Shown here: piece after piece, positions 41,839 to 50,373 of the stretch | How positions within the stretch are numbered: the first letter of the stretch is position 1 | Layout: every line of letters starts with the position of its first letter | Assembly (NCBI GenBank): GCA_964404745.1 | Contig: CAYOLG010000001.1 | Location: 124,001 to 188,000, forward strand | Length of the DNA stretch: 64,000 bases | Direction: 5' to 3' | DNA from: Pelagisphaera sp964404745 | Lineage (GTDB): Bacteria; Verrucomicrobiota; Verrucomicrobiia; Opitutales; Opitutaceae | Notes under the pieces: generated by a model | Told to the model about the DNA's origin: nothing | The model's input: only the letters and a program-made list of their open reading frames with translations | Database searches by the model: none | Position numbers and translations under genes: made by a program

Positions 41839-42477
41839 ATGCCCCTGGATATCACATCGGCGGTGTTTTCCGCTGTGATCGGCTACGCGCTCGGGTCACT
41901 TGCCTTTGGCTATTGGATAGCTAAAGCGAAAGGGGTGGACATTTTCTCCGTGGGTAGTCGAAGCCCGGGAGCAACCAACGTGAAACGCTCGGTTGGAAAG
42001 GGGGCGGGCAATCTGGTTTTCGTATTGGATTTCCTCAAGGGATTGGCAGCAACGGGTTGGCCATTGGTAGCGTATTCAAAAGCTCCATCGCCAGAATACT
42101 ATGCTCTTTTGGGATTGATGGGGGCGGTTTTTGGCCATTCCTTCTCCGCGTTCACGCAATTTAGAGGAGGCAAAGGAGTGGCCACCATGCTAGGCGGTTT
42201 GTTGGCCTTGATGCCCTGGGCGGCCTTGGTAGGCATCGCCATATGGATGCTCGTGTTCTACTCGACTAGATATGTATCGCTTTCATCAATACTAATGGCG
42301 GTAAGCTTGCCTATATCGAATTGGTTGCTGGCGTCCGCCCAAGCCTTGATATGGGTTTCGGCTTTGTTGGCGACCGTCATCGTGTACCGGCATAAATCCA
42401 ATATCGGCCGACTGGTGAGAGGCGAAGAAAACCGCTTCGACCGGAAACGGCCGACTGGGAGCGATAGGAATGGGTAA
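41839..42477 (+). CDS. plsY: glycerol-3-phosphate acyltransferase
   Basis: PlsY makes lysophosphatidate from acyl-phosphate and glycerol 3-phosphate in the inner membrane. The 212-residue product has five or so hydrophobic helices and the three conserved loops: GSRSPGATNVKRSVGK (where the usual SGNxGATN appears as SRSPGATN), FGHSFSAFTQFRGGKGVAT, and the later region with TVIVYRHKSNIGRL. The gene sits in the middle of an amino acid operon, 9 bp after serA and overlapping hom by 8 bp, so lipid synthesis is tied to it only through expression. Confidence 0.93.
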   Translation: MPLDITSAVFSAVIGYALGSLAFGYWIAKAKGVDIFSVGSRSPGATNVKRSVGKGAGNLVFVLDFLKGLAATGWPLVAYSKAPSPEYYALLGLMGAVFGHSFSAFTQFRGGKGVATMLGGLLALMPWAALVGIAIWMLVFYSTRYVSLSSILMAVSLPISNWLLASAQALIWVSALLATVIVYRHKSNIGRLVRGEENRFDRKRPTGSDRNG

Positions 42478-43825
42478 TCGGCAAATCAAGGTTGGGCTCT
42501 GCGGCTTCGGAGTAGTGGGGCAAGGCGTTTATGATCATCTAACGAGGAAGCGAGAGCTTCTTGGGGATCAATTGGGCGCGGACATTGCAGTTTCTCGCAT
42601 AGCTGTTAGGGACAAATCGAAGAAGCGGGATGTCTCGGTCGACCCAAGCGTGGTTACGGAAGATTCGCTTTCAGTAGCGACCGATCCGGAAGTCGATATC
42701 GTTTGCGAGTTGATGGGGGGAACGGGTTTGGCGAAAGAGATCGTGGGGAAAGCTCTCGCTGCCGGAAAGATCGTGGTCACCGCGAACAAGGCCTTGTTGT
42801 GCGAGCATGGCAAAGAGCTTCTGTCGACTGCCCAAGAACATGGAGGGCATTTGCTTTTCGAGGCCAGCGTGGCGGGGGGCATACCCGTGATAAAGGCGAT
42901 CAGAGAGGGTCTGATTATCAATGATTTTTCCCGTATCCACGGTATCTTGAACGGCACTTGCAACTACATCCTTACTCGCATGGCCAATGAGGGATTGAGC
43001 TACCAGGAAATCCTGGGCGAGGCCAAAGCCTTAGGTTACGCGGAAGCGGATGAATCGCTGGATGTGGATGGTATTGATGCTGCTCACAAGGCGGTCGTTT
43101 TGGCCTATCTTGCTTACGGGAAATGGACGAGCCTGGATGAGGTTCGCTTGGGCGGCATTACTGAAGTCAATCAAGAGGATATCCGCTTTGCCGAAGATAA
43201 TGGATACGCGGTGAAGCTCATCGCTTCCGTTGAGCGTGAAAGGCAAAGCAAGGCGCTATATGTATCCGTATTGCCATCGCTCGTTTCTAAATCGAGTTCA
43301 TTGGGAAGCGTCGACGGCGTCTTCAACGCAATTTCTATTCATGGCGACGTTGTGGGAGAAACAGTTTATATAGGTCCGGGAGCGGGGCGTCACGCGACTT
43401 CGAGCGCGGTGATATCCGACATCGTGGATTCCGCGAAGCTATTGATATTCGGAGGCCCAGAGGGGCGCTTTCCCTTTCTGGATCCGGCTCTTAAGAATGG
43501 ATGCGACCTGGCCATCGCCTCGCCAGAGGAAGTGCATTCGCGATATTACGTTCGCATGCGAGTTGAAGACCGGCCTGGTGTAATGGCTGAAATAGCCTCC
43601 ATATTGGCGTCCAGGGAAGTGAGCTTGGCGAGCGTGACTCAAAAAGAGGTTGGCGAGGATGCGGATAAGGTTTCGCTTATCATCACCACTCACATAACAA
43701 CCGAGAAAGCGATCAAGGAAACGGTCCGCGATTTGGAACAATTGGATAGTGTTCAGGGTACACCCATGACCATGCCGATCAGTGAATTCGGGGATCAAAG
43801 CGACGAGACGTGGCAAGAATCGTAA
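42470..43825 (+). CDS. hom: homoserine dehydrogenase
   Basis: Reduces aspartate semialdehyde to homoserine on the path to threonine and methionine. The 451-residue product has the Rossmann motif LCGFGVVGQGVY, the ASVAGGIPVIKA segment, GILNGTCNYILTRM, and GYAEADESLDVDGIDAAHKAVVLA, the family signature with its catalytic lysine. A C-terminal ACT domain (about 360-435, VRMRVEDRPGVMAEIASILA) suggests feedback regulation by threonine. It overlaps plsY by 8 bp and lysC by 16 bp. Confidence 0.96.
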   Translation: MGNRQIKVGLCGFGVVGQGVYDHLTRKRELLGDQLGADIAVSRIAVRDKSKKRDVSVDPSVVTEDSLSVATDPEVDIVCELMGGTGLAKEIVGKALAAGKIVVTANKALLCEHGKELLSTAQEHGGHLLFEASVAGGIPVIKAIREGLIINDFSRIHGILNGTCNYILTRMANEGLSYQEILGEAKALGYAEADESLDVDGIDAAHKAVVLAYLAYGKWTSLDEVRLGGITEVNQEDIRFAEDNGYAVKLIASVERERQSKALYVSVLPSLVSKSSSLGSVDGVFNAISIHGDVVGETVYIGPGAGRHATSSAVISDIVDSAKLLIFGGPEGRFPFLDPALKNGCDLAIASPEEVHSRYYVRMRVEDRPGVMAEIASILASREVSLASVTQKEVGEDADKVSLIITTHITTEKAIKETVRDLEQLDSVQGTPMTMPISEFGDQSDETWQES

Positions 43826-45027
43826 AAAAGTTTGGCGGTACCTCCGTTGGCGATGTCCAGCGCATTAAGCATGTGGCTGACCTCATCAAAGCCGACGTTG
43901 ATAAGGGCCATGAAATAGTTGTCGTCGTGTCCGCCCGATCGGGCGTAACCAATGAGCTGATCGCTCGAGCCAAGTCCATCAATCCAGATCCGGCTGACCG
44001 GGAAATGGACATGCTTCTCGTTGCCGGTGAGCAGGAAACTATCGCTCTAACCGCCATGGCCTTGCATGCAATTGGGGTGGATGCGGTTTCAATGACGGGG
44101 GCTATGGCCGGGATTCTAACGGACCCTTCGCATACGAGAGCTCGAATCGTCAGTATGGATTGCCTGCGGTTGGTGGAATGCCTCGAGTCCAAGCAAGTGG
44201 TGATAGTCGCTGGTTTTCAAGGGGTGGATGTTAATGGGCAGATTACGACGTTAGGCAGAGGAGGTTCGGATCTGTCGGCGATTGCCCTGGCTAAAGGAGT
44301 TCAGGCCGACCTCTGCCAAATCTACACCGATGTCGACGGGGTTTACACAGCGGATCCCCGTCTGGTTCCCAAAGCCCGTAAGCTTGCCGAAATCAGCTAC
44401 GAAGAAATGCTCGAATTGGCCAGTCTAGGGACAAAAGTGATGCAGGCCCGTTCGGTTGAATTCTCCAACAAATTTAATGTGCCCTTTGAGGTAAGATCCA
44501 GTTTTAATGATATTCTAGGTACGATTGTGAAAGAAGAAGTTAGCTCCATGGAAGACGTCGTCGTCCGAGGCGTCGCTCTCGACAAGAATCAGGCTAAAGT
44601 GACCATAACCAACTTGCCGGACAAACCCGGGACAGCGGCCACCGTGTTCAGTGGACTGTCTCAAGCAAATGTGGTCGTCGACATGATCGTGCAGAACATA
44701 GGCAGAAACGGTGTCGCGAATATGACCTTTACGGTGCCGCGGGACGACACGACTCGAGCATCCAAGGCGGTGGAAACTATTTTGGAACAGCTTGGGGGCG
44801 GGGAAGTTACGCTTGTTGGGGATATAGCTAAGCTCTCGGTAGTTGGTATTGGCATGCGGAGCCACTCGGGGGTAGCCGAGAAATTGTTCACGGCCTTGGG
44901 CGATACTCAAGCGAATATCCAGATCATAAGTACGTCGGAAATAAAGATTTCTGTAGTTATCGATGAAAAGGATTCCGATCGAGCTCTACAAGCTGTGCAC
45001 ACGGCGTTCGGTCTCGATGCCGACTAG
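43810..45027 (+). CDS. lysC: aspartate kinase
   Basis: Phosphorylates aspartate, the entry to lysine, methionine, threonine and isoleucine synthesis. The 405-residue product has the kinase motif VKKFGGTSVGDVQRI, LLVAGEQETIALTAMAL, GFQGVDVNGQITTLGRGGSDLSA, YTDVDGVYTADPR, and two C-terminal ACT domains (about 262-405). The start is GTG 43810 (GTG GCA AGA ATC), 16 bp inside hom, which gives the conserved N-terminus. Hom followed by LysC is the reverse of the fused ThrA order in enterobacteria. The stop is 2 bp before thrC. Confidence 0.95.
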   Translation: MARIVKKFGGTSVGDVQRIKHVADLIKADVDKGHEIVVVVSARSGVTNELIARAKSINPDPADREMDMLLVAGEQETIALTAMALHAIGVDAVSMTGAMAGILTDPSHTRARIVSMDCLRLVECLESKQVVIVAGFQGVDVNGQITTLGRGGSDLSAIALAKGVQADLCQIYTDVDGVYTADPRLVPKARKLAEISYEEMLELASLGTKVMQARSVEFSNKFNVPFEVRSSFNDILGTIVKEEVSSMEDVVVRGVALDKNQAKVTITNLPDKPGTAATVFSGLSQANVVVDMIVQNIGRNGVANMTFTVPRDDTTRASKAVETILEQLGGGEVTLVGDIAKLSVVGIGMRSHSGVAEKLFTALGDTQANIQIISTSEIKISVVIDEKDSDRALQAVHTAFGLDAD

Positions 45028-45029
45028 AT

Positions 45030-46397
45030 ATGAAATTCTTGAGCTCGAGAGCGGAGACCGAACCGTGCGGTTTTAGCGAGGCGGTCAGGATTGGCTTGGC
45101 TCCGGATGGCGGTCTTTTCGTACCCAGCGAGCTGCCCGACCTTTCTCTGGAAATTCCTTCTTGGGCGGGAGAGCCGTATTCGAAAGTATGCTATAGATTC
45201 TTTAGGCATTTCGCGACCGATATTGATGATAGCGAACTAGAGTCGCTAATCGCCAAAGCGTATTCGACATTTGATGATAAAGGATTGGCGCCGATCATCG
45301 ATCTGGATGATCGCATCAGCGTTCTAGAGCTGTTTCACGGTCCCACGTTAGCGTTCAAGGACTATGCTCTTCAATTGCTGGGCAGGTTCTATGAACGTCA
45401 GGTTGCGCTTTCAGGAGAATCCATAAACGTGTTGGGCGCGACATCGGGGGATACGGGGGCTGCGGCGATCAATGGGCTGATTGGGCGATCGGGAGTAAAT
45501 ATCTTCATCCTCTATCCCGATGGACGGATCTCCTCGCTGCAGGAGCGGCAAATGACCTGCACCGGGGAGTCGAACGTTTTCCCGATCGCCGTTGAAGGAA
45601 GTTTCGACGATGCTCAACGGGAGCTTAAGGCGGTATTTGGAGATCGGGCATTCAGCGAGCGGATTAAGTTGTCGGCCGTAAACTCGATTAACTTGGCCCG
45701 TATCCTAGCCCAATGCGTATACTACATTTACGCGTGGCTGCAAATTAGCGAATCTCTTCGAGAGAGAACCGTATTTGTCGTGCCGACAGGAAATTTCGGA
45801 AATGTCCTCGCCGGTTGGCTGGCCTCGAGAATGGGCATGAAGGTGGCTGGCTTCCGGGTGGCAACGAATCGAAACGATATACTAAATCGGTTTTTCAATA
45901 CCGGAGAATATTCGGTCGGTACGGCTAGTCAGAGTTTAGCGCCTTCCATGGATATCCAGGTCGCTTCGAATTTCGAGAGATTCCTGTATTATGTCCTTGG
46001 GGAGGATGGAGACCAGGTTCGCCTAGTGATGGAGGATTTCAAATCGACGGGCGTATTCAAGGCGGACGATCGATCGATAGTCGATAACATGTCGAGTTCG
46101 CGAATGACGGACGGAGAGATTCGAGAAACGATCAGATCGGTGTATCAAAAATATGGTTATGTATGCGACCCACACACTGCGTGCGCCTTCAAGGGTTTAG
46201 ATGCGTTCGACCATTGCGTTGTCCTAGCCACGGCCCATCCCGCCAAGTTTCCTGAAACGGTCCTGGAAGCTACTGGACAAACGGTGATCCATCCGAGCTT
46301 GGAAGCCTTGAAAAGCCGCAAAATCGTCAGATACCCGTTGCATGTAGACGCGAATACGATCAAAGCATTCATAGAATCCAAGCAGAATACCCCGTAA
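45030..46397 (+). CDS. thrC: threonine synthase
   Basis: Converts O-phosphohomoserine to threonine with PLP. The 455-residue product has the PLP-lysine in FHGPTLAFKDYALQLLG, the ATSGDTGAAAINGL loop, the phosphate and substrate segment VPTGNFGNVLAGW, and C-terminal DPHTACAFKGLD. It belongs to the long-form class (E. coli and yeast type) rather than the short plant-like type. It starts 2 bp after lysC and the next gene follows after 12 bp. No thrB (homoserine kinase) is visible in the window; it may lie elsewhere. Confidence 0.96.
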   Translation: MKFLSSRAETEPCGFSEAVRIGLAPDGGLFVPSELPDLSLEIPSWAGEPYSKVCYRFFRHFATDIDDSELESLIAKAYSTFDDKGLAPIIDLDDRISVLELFHGPTLAFKDYALQLLGRFYERQVALSGESINVLGATSGDTGAAAINGLIGRSGVNIFILYPDGRISSLQERQMTCTGESNVFPIAVEGSFDDAQRELKAVFGDRAFSERIKLSAVNSINLARILAQCVYYIYAWLQISESLRERTVFVVPTGNFGNVLAGWLASRMGMKVAGFRVATNRNDILNRFFNTGEYSVGTASQSLAPSMDIQVASNFERFLYYVLGEDGDQVRLVMEDFKSTGVFKADDRSIVDNMSSSRMTDGEIRETIRSVYQKYGYVCDPHTACAFKGLDAFDHCVVLATAHPAKFPETVLEATGQTVIHPSLEALKSRKIVRYPLHVDANTIKAFIESKQNTP

Positions 46398-46409
46398 AAC
46401 GTTTTAAAA

Positions 46410-47999
46410 ATGAGCAAACCGAAGATCCTAGTTTACGACACGACGCTAAGAGATGGCACTCAGGGCGAGGGCATCTCCTTTTCCGTTACCGACAAACTGC
46501 GAATAGCGAAAAAATTCGACCAGTTTGGAATCGACTATATCGAAGGTGGCTGGCCTGGGTCGAATCCGCGCGACATGGCGTTCTTCGACGAAGCCAAAAA
46601 ATTGGTGCTCAAGCACTCGAAGATTGCCGCTTTCGGATCGACGCGAAGAGGCAACCTAGCGGCTAGTGAAGACCTGCAGTTACAAACCTTGTTGGATGCG
46701 GAAACGCCCGTAGTAACGATTTTCGGCAAAACGTGGCTGCTCCATGTTGAAGAAGTTCTGAGAGTGAAGCCCGAAGAAAATCTGGCCATGATCGAAGACT
46801 CGGTCCGATTTCTCAAAGAAAACGGGAGGGAAGTGGTTTACGATGCCGAGCATTTCTATGATGGATACTCTGACAATGCGGAGTATGCATTGAAAACCCT
46901 GGAGGCAGCGGTGAGGGGAGGAGCAGACTGTTTAGCTCTATGCGATACGAATGGCGGGAAAATGGTCGGAGCGTTGTCGAGGATTACTAGGGACGTTGTC
47001 GATAAGTTTCCTGAAACGCGTATAGGGGTTCATTGTCACAATGACGCTGGGGTTGGTGTAGCTGTCTCATTAGCCGGAATCGAAGCTGGGGCGACGCATG
47101 TGCAAGGAACTTTCAATGGCTATGGCGAGCGTGTCGGCAACGCGAACTTGACGACGATTATCCCAAATTTGGATCTGAAGCTTGGATACAGCATGAACTG
47201 CAGCCCGAATCTGGGCAATTTGCGGAACATCTCTTTATTCTTGTCTGATTTGGCCAATCAGTCGCACGATAAGAAAGCGCCTTATGTAGGTTTGTCGGCG
47301 TTTACCCATAAAGGTGGCGCTCACGCGGATGCGACCAAAAAGGTGGGCTACAGCTATGAGCATATAAAGCCAGAAAAGGTGGGAAACAAGCAACGCGTTC
47401 TTGTATCCGATATGGCAGGACGCAGTAGTTTATTGATGAAGGCTCAAGAGCTGGGAGTAAATATAGATCGAAGTTCTCCTGAAACGAAGGCTATTATCGA
47501 TAAGCTAAAGGAGCTTGAGTATAATGGTTACGAATACGAGTCAGCCGATGCATCGCTTCGGTTGCTCCTCGACAAATTCACGGGCAAGCACAAGCCGCAT
47601 TTCGAATTCGAGGGTTACCGTGTCATTGTCGAGAAGCGGTCGCCGAATGAACCCACAACCTCAGAAGCGACTATCAAGGTCAATGTGGAAGGCGAGCCTC
47701 ATTACACGGTTGCGGAATCAAGCGGGCCGATTGGAGCTTTGGATAGCGCTCTCAGGCTTGCCCTGGCGAAGACCTATCCAAATCTCAAGAATTTGGAGCT
47801 CAAGGACTACAAAGTTCGAATTTTAGCTTCCCAGTCTGGGGCGAATGCGAAGACTCGCGTTCTGATCGAGTCCGCAGATGGCGAAGAGATTTGGGGAACG
47901 GTTGGGGCCAGCGACAACATTATTGAGGCGAGCTGGCAGGCCATCAGAGACTCAGTTGAGTACAAACTGCTTCGTGATGGTTGTGAATCTGGAGACTGA
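46410..47999 (+). CDS. cimA: (R)-citramalate synthase
   Basis: Condenses pyruvate with acetyl-CoA to citramalate, giving isoleucine without threonine deaminase. The 529-residue product has the HMGL-type metal motif YDTTLRDGTQGEGISFS at the start, GIDYIEGGWPGSNP, LCDTNGG, VHCHNDAGVGVA and TFNGYGERVGN. The length and the GGWPGSNP segment separate it from 2-isopropylmalate synthase and match the CimA-type group (TIGR00977). A C-terminal LeuA-like regulatory domain covers about 400-529. It is the last gene of the operon and its presence beside thrC suggests isoleucine can be made from both routes. Confidence 0.94.
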   Translation: MSKPKILVYDTTLRDGTQGEGISFSVTDKLRIAKKFDQFGIDYIEGGWPGSNPRDMAFFDEAKKLVLKHSKIAAFGSTRRGNLAASEDLQLQTLLDAETPVVTIFGKTWLLHVEEVLRVKPEENLAMIEDSVRFLKENGREVVYDAEHFYDGYSDNAEYALKTLEAAVRGGADCLALCDTNGGKMVGALSRITRDVVDKFPETRIGVHCHNDAGVGVAVSLAGIEAGATHVQGTFNGYGERVGNANLTTIIPNLDLKLGYSMNCSPNLGNLRNISLFLSDLANQSHDKKAPYVGLSAFTHKGGAHADATKKVGYSYEHIKPEKVGNKQRVLVSDMAGRSSLLMKAQELGVNIDRSSPETKAIIDKLKELEYNGYEYESADASLRLLLDKFTGKHKPHFEFEGYRVIVEKRSPNEPTTSEATIKVNVEGEPHYTVAESSGPIGALDSALRLALAKTYPNLKNLELKDYKVRILASQSGANAKTRVLIESADGEEIWGTVGASDNIIEASWQAIRDSVEYKLLRDGCESGD

Positions 48000-48208
48000 T
48001 CCTGTCCTCCACGAAGAATGAACTAATGTCATTGACCGAGGCGAGCAGGCAGTGAGCGATGCCATGGAAGCGGAGCGAGTGGTCGGCAATTGTCCTCTCC
48101 TATGCCTTTGAGAAAAGGCGTGTCTTCATCATTGGCTTTGTTGAAGGACTCTTGAGTTGATTAGGAACGCGTCAAACCAATCCTCAATAGCGAGAAACCT
48201 AGCAAGGA

Positions 48209-48985
48209 TCAGAGCGGTTTTCTGTAGAGATACCCTGAAGGAGCCTCGAAAACTAGATTCTGCCCATACGCCCCTCGAAATACGAGCCCTCGCTCGTTGT
48301 CCACGATATCATTCAATTTAAAGACCCGTCCACCCAGTAGCAGCCTGGAATTAGCGCCAGCGGAACGGAAACCGGATACCTGGAGTTCGTCTACGAAGTC
48401 CTGGATTTTGAAATCAAATTGAGGTTTTCCCGGGGCGGATTCGACGATTTCCCCCGGTTCTTCCTGGGATTGCGGATTTTGGGCGACCTCCGAATCGGCG
48501 TTGGGATTCTCTACCGATCCAGAGTCAGCAAGGCCCAGTTCGGCATTGGGGTTTGACTCTTGGTCAAGCAAAGCGCTTTCCATGCTAGCTTGGACGCTTT
48601 TGCTCTGGAGATCTGATCCGGAATCGGGTTTTTCGGCGTTATGGCTATCGACTTGGGCAATAATTTCAGTAACCGGATTGCTGGTCAAGGGGCTGGACGC
48701 CAAGGAAGTTTGTTCGCTGGCTTCCTCGGAGTGAGAGTTGGCAGCCAGCCCAGATAGATAGGCCTTGCTGAAATAGACGAATGCTCCCCCCAGGCCGAGG
48801 AGGACAACGCCGGCGCCAGTTAGTCCGAGAAGGATCGATAAACTAGCATTTTTCTTCTGGCGGGCGGGAGATAGCCCATTGCCCATCGCATTCGAATCGT
48901 AAACGGGTGTGTCGGACGTGGCCTCCCTGAGGTTGAGGCTACGTCGTTGTCGCTCCTTTTTTAGGGCCTGATTTATCAAGCTCAT
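48209..48985 (-). CDS. GspB-like protein
   Basis: A 258-residue bitopic membrane protein. It begins MSLINQALKKERQRR, the typical start of GspB and related proteins, has a membrane helix at about 48-72 (SILLGLTGAGVVLLGLGGAFVYF), a long acidic Ser/Asn/Glu-rich linker (75-195) and a C-terminal T2SSB-like domain (about 200-258, LLLGGRVFKLNDIV). In Aeromonas, GspA and GspB help assemble the secretin in the outer membrane. The GspA-like ATPase gene lies 128 bp upstream on the same strand. Confidence 0.8.
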   Translation of the reverse strand: MSLINQALKKERQRRSLNLREATSDTPVYDSNAMGNGLSPARQKKNASLSILLGLTGAGVVLLGLGGAFVYFSKAYLSGLAANSHSEEASEQTSLASSPLTSNPVTEIIAQVDSHNAEKPDSGSDLQSKSVQASMESALLDQESNPNAELGLADSGSVENPNADSEVAQNPQSQEEPGEIVESAPGKPQFDFKIQDFVDELQVSGFRSAGANSRLLLGGRVFKLNDIVDNERGLVFRGAYGQNLVFEAPSGYLYRKPL

Positions 48986-49113
48986 GGCTGAATCACGTTG
49001 TTGTCGCTAGGGAGGAAATTCTCTCCCCACGTTTACAACGACCCTTCCTTGCCTATGTTTAGGAACACTTGCTCCTCAAATTCAGAATTGGGACCAGACA
49101 CTCTGCTTCTAGT

Positions 49114-49932
49114 CTAGCCGAATTCCAGCGACTTGATCTCTTTCAGAGCCGTGCGTACGTCCTTAACTTTCACTACTTCGGAGCTGCGGATATAGGCGGA
49201 AAGCAGGGCTTTATCGCAGATGTTATTAATGATCCGGGGTACGCCTTTCGCCTTCCAGTGAATCCAGCGAATGGCCCAGCTGGTGAAGAATGGTATGCCT
49301 TGTCCGCCTGCCATGGCAATCCGGTGATGGATATACTGCTCAACTTGGTACCGATTCAAGGGGACGAGCTCCGTATGGACGAGGATGCGTTGGCGAAGCT
49401 GTCGAAGTCGATTCTCTCCCAATATCTTTTTGAACTCGGGTTGCCCCATCAGAATAATTTGCAAGAGTTTTTGCTTGTCCGTTTCCAAATTCGATAGGAG
49501 CCGTAACTGTTCCAGAAGGTCAAACGTGAGGTTTTGGGCTTCGTCGATAATCAAAAGGATGTCTTTCCCTTTCTGGATTCGGTCGAGAAGAACGTCATTG
49601 ACCTGCTTGACAAGTCCGCTTCGGCTCCGGCTTTTGCCTTCCTCGCCAAGTTCGGACAAGATAGTCTTGAGGAGCTGGGTTTCGGTTATTCGAGGATTCA
49701 GTATCAAAGCGCTTTCATACTTCTCCTCATCTATTTCGTTAATGAAATGGCGGCATAGGGTGGTTTTCCCGCAACCAACTTCACCGGTCAACACGATGAA
49801 TCCTTTCTTTTCCGCAATGCCGTATTTCAGGTGCTGCAGGGCTTCCTGGTGAGTCGGACTTAGATAGAGGAAATTCGGATCAGGAGTGATGTTGAAGGGC
49901 ATCTCCTTGAGACCGTAGAAACTCTGATACAT
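49114..49932 (-). CDS. GspA/ExeA-like AAA+ ATPase
   Basis: A 272-residue ATPase of the ExeA type: MYQSFYGLKEMPFNITPDP at the start, Walker A TGEVGCGKTTLC, Walker B LLIIDEAQNL, and the QRILVHTELVPLN segment. There is no membrane helix or peptidoglycan-binding domain after the ATPase core, so it is a short form; the peptidoglycan function may reside in the partner. Paired with the GspB-like gene on the minus strand. It may act with the secretin-based pilus locus at 57.8-64 kb, which is inference only. Confidence 0.88.
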   Translation of the reverse strand: MYQSFYGLKEMPFNITPDPNFLYLSPTHQEALQHLKYGIAEKKGFIVLTGEVGCGKTTLCRHFINEIDEEKYESALILNPRITETQLLKTILSELGEEGKSRSRSGLVKQVNDVLLDRIQKGKDILLIIDEAQNLTFDLLEQLRLLSNLETDKQKLLQIILMGQPEFKKILGENRLRQLRQRILVHTELVPLNRYQVEQYIHHRIAMAGGQGIPFFTSWAIRWIHWKAKGVPRIINNICDKALLSAYIRSSEVVKVKDVRTALKEIKSLEFG

Positions 49933-50022
49933 GTGGGTAAATTTTCTTCTAAATTGAGAGGAGGCTGCAATTATATTTTTGCAACCTTGGAATCTTTAAG
50001 CGTATTTAGCGATCGTCTTCGA

Positions 50023-50313
50023 ATGAGGTCGACTCGATTATTGAATGCTGTTTTCCTACTTGCTTTTCTGGTTATAGCCAGTTTTGCGGGCTCTTATGCG
50101 CTGGAAAGGTACCGGAAACTCGAAGTAATGAGGAGTTCTGAGGCCAAAGCGGCGACCCGGCTCCTGCAAATGCAGATCGCCACTAGCAGCAAACGGGTTG
50201 CTTTAGCGAGACTCAACCATGATCCTGAATACGTGGAGCGCTTAATTCGGCAAAAATTGAATTATGCCAAAGCGGGGGAAACTGTTTTCAAGTTCGAATA
50301 CGACGGGCCGTAG
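50023..50313 (+). CDS. FtsB/DivIC-like septum formation protein
   Basis: A 96-residue bitopic protein with an N-terminal membrane helix (about 6-22, LLNAVFLLAFLVIASFAG), a coiled-coil stretch (25-65) and the conserved ending YVERLIRQKLNYAKAGETVFKF, which fits the septum initiator family. It would act at the division site with FtsL/FtsQ. ATG 50023 is preferred; a GTG at 49933 is open but lies directly beside the divergent ATPase start. The UAP1-type gene follows after 60 bp. Confidence 0.75.
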   Translation: MRSTRLLNAVFLLAFLVIASFAGSYALERYRKLEVMRSSEAKAATRLLQMQIATSSKRVALARLNHDPEYVERLIRQKLNYAKAGETVFKFEYDGP

Positions 50314-50373
50314 GTAAACCATCAGAGGGTTCCGATCCCTTGTTCTTCTTTTAACGCGAAAGATAGTAATCTT

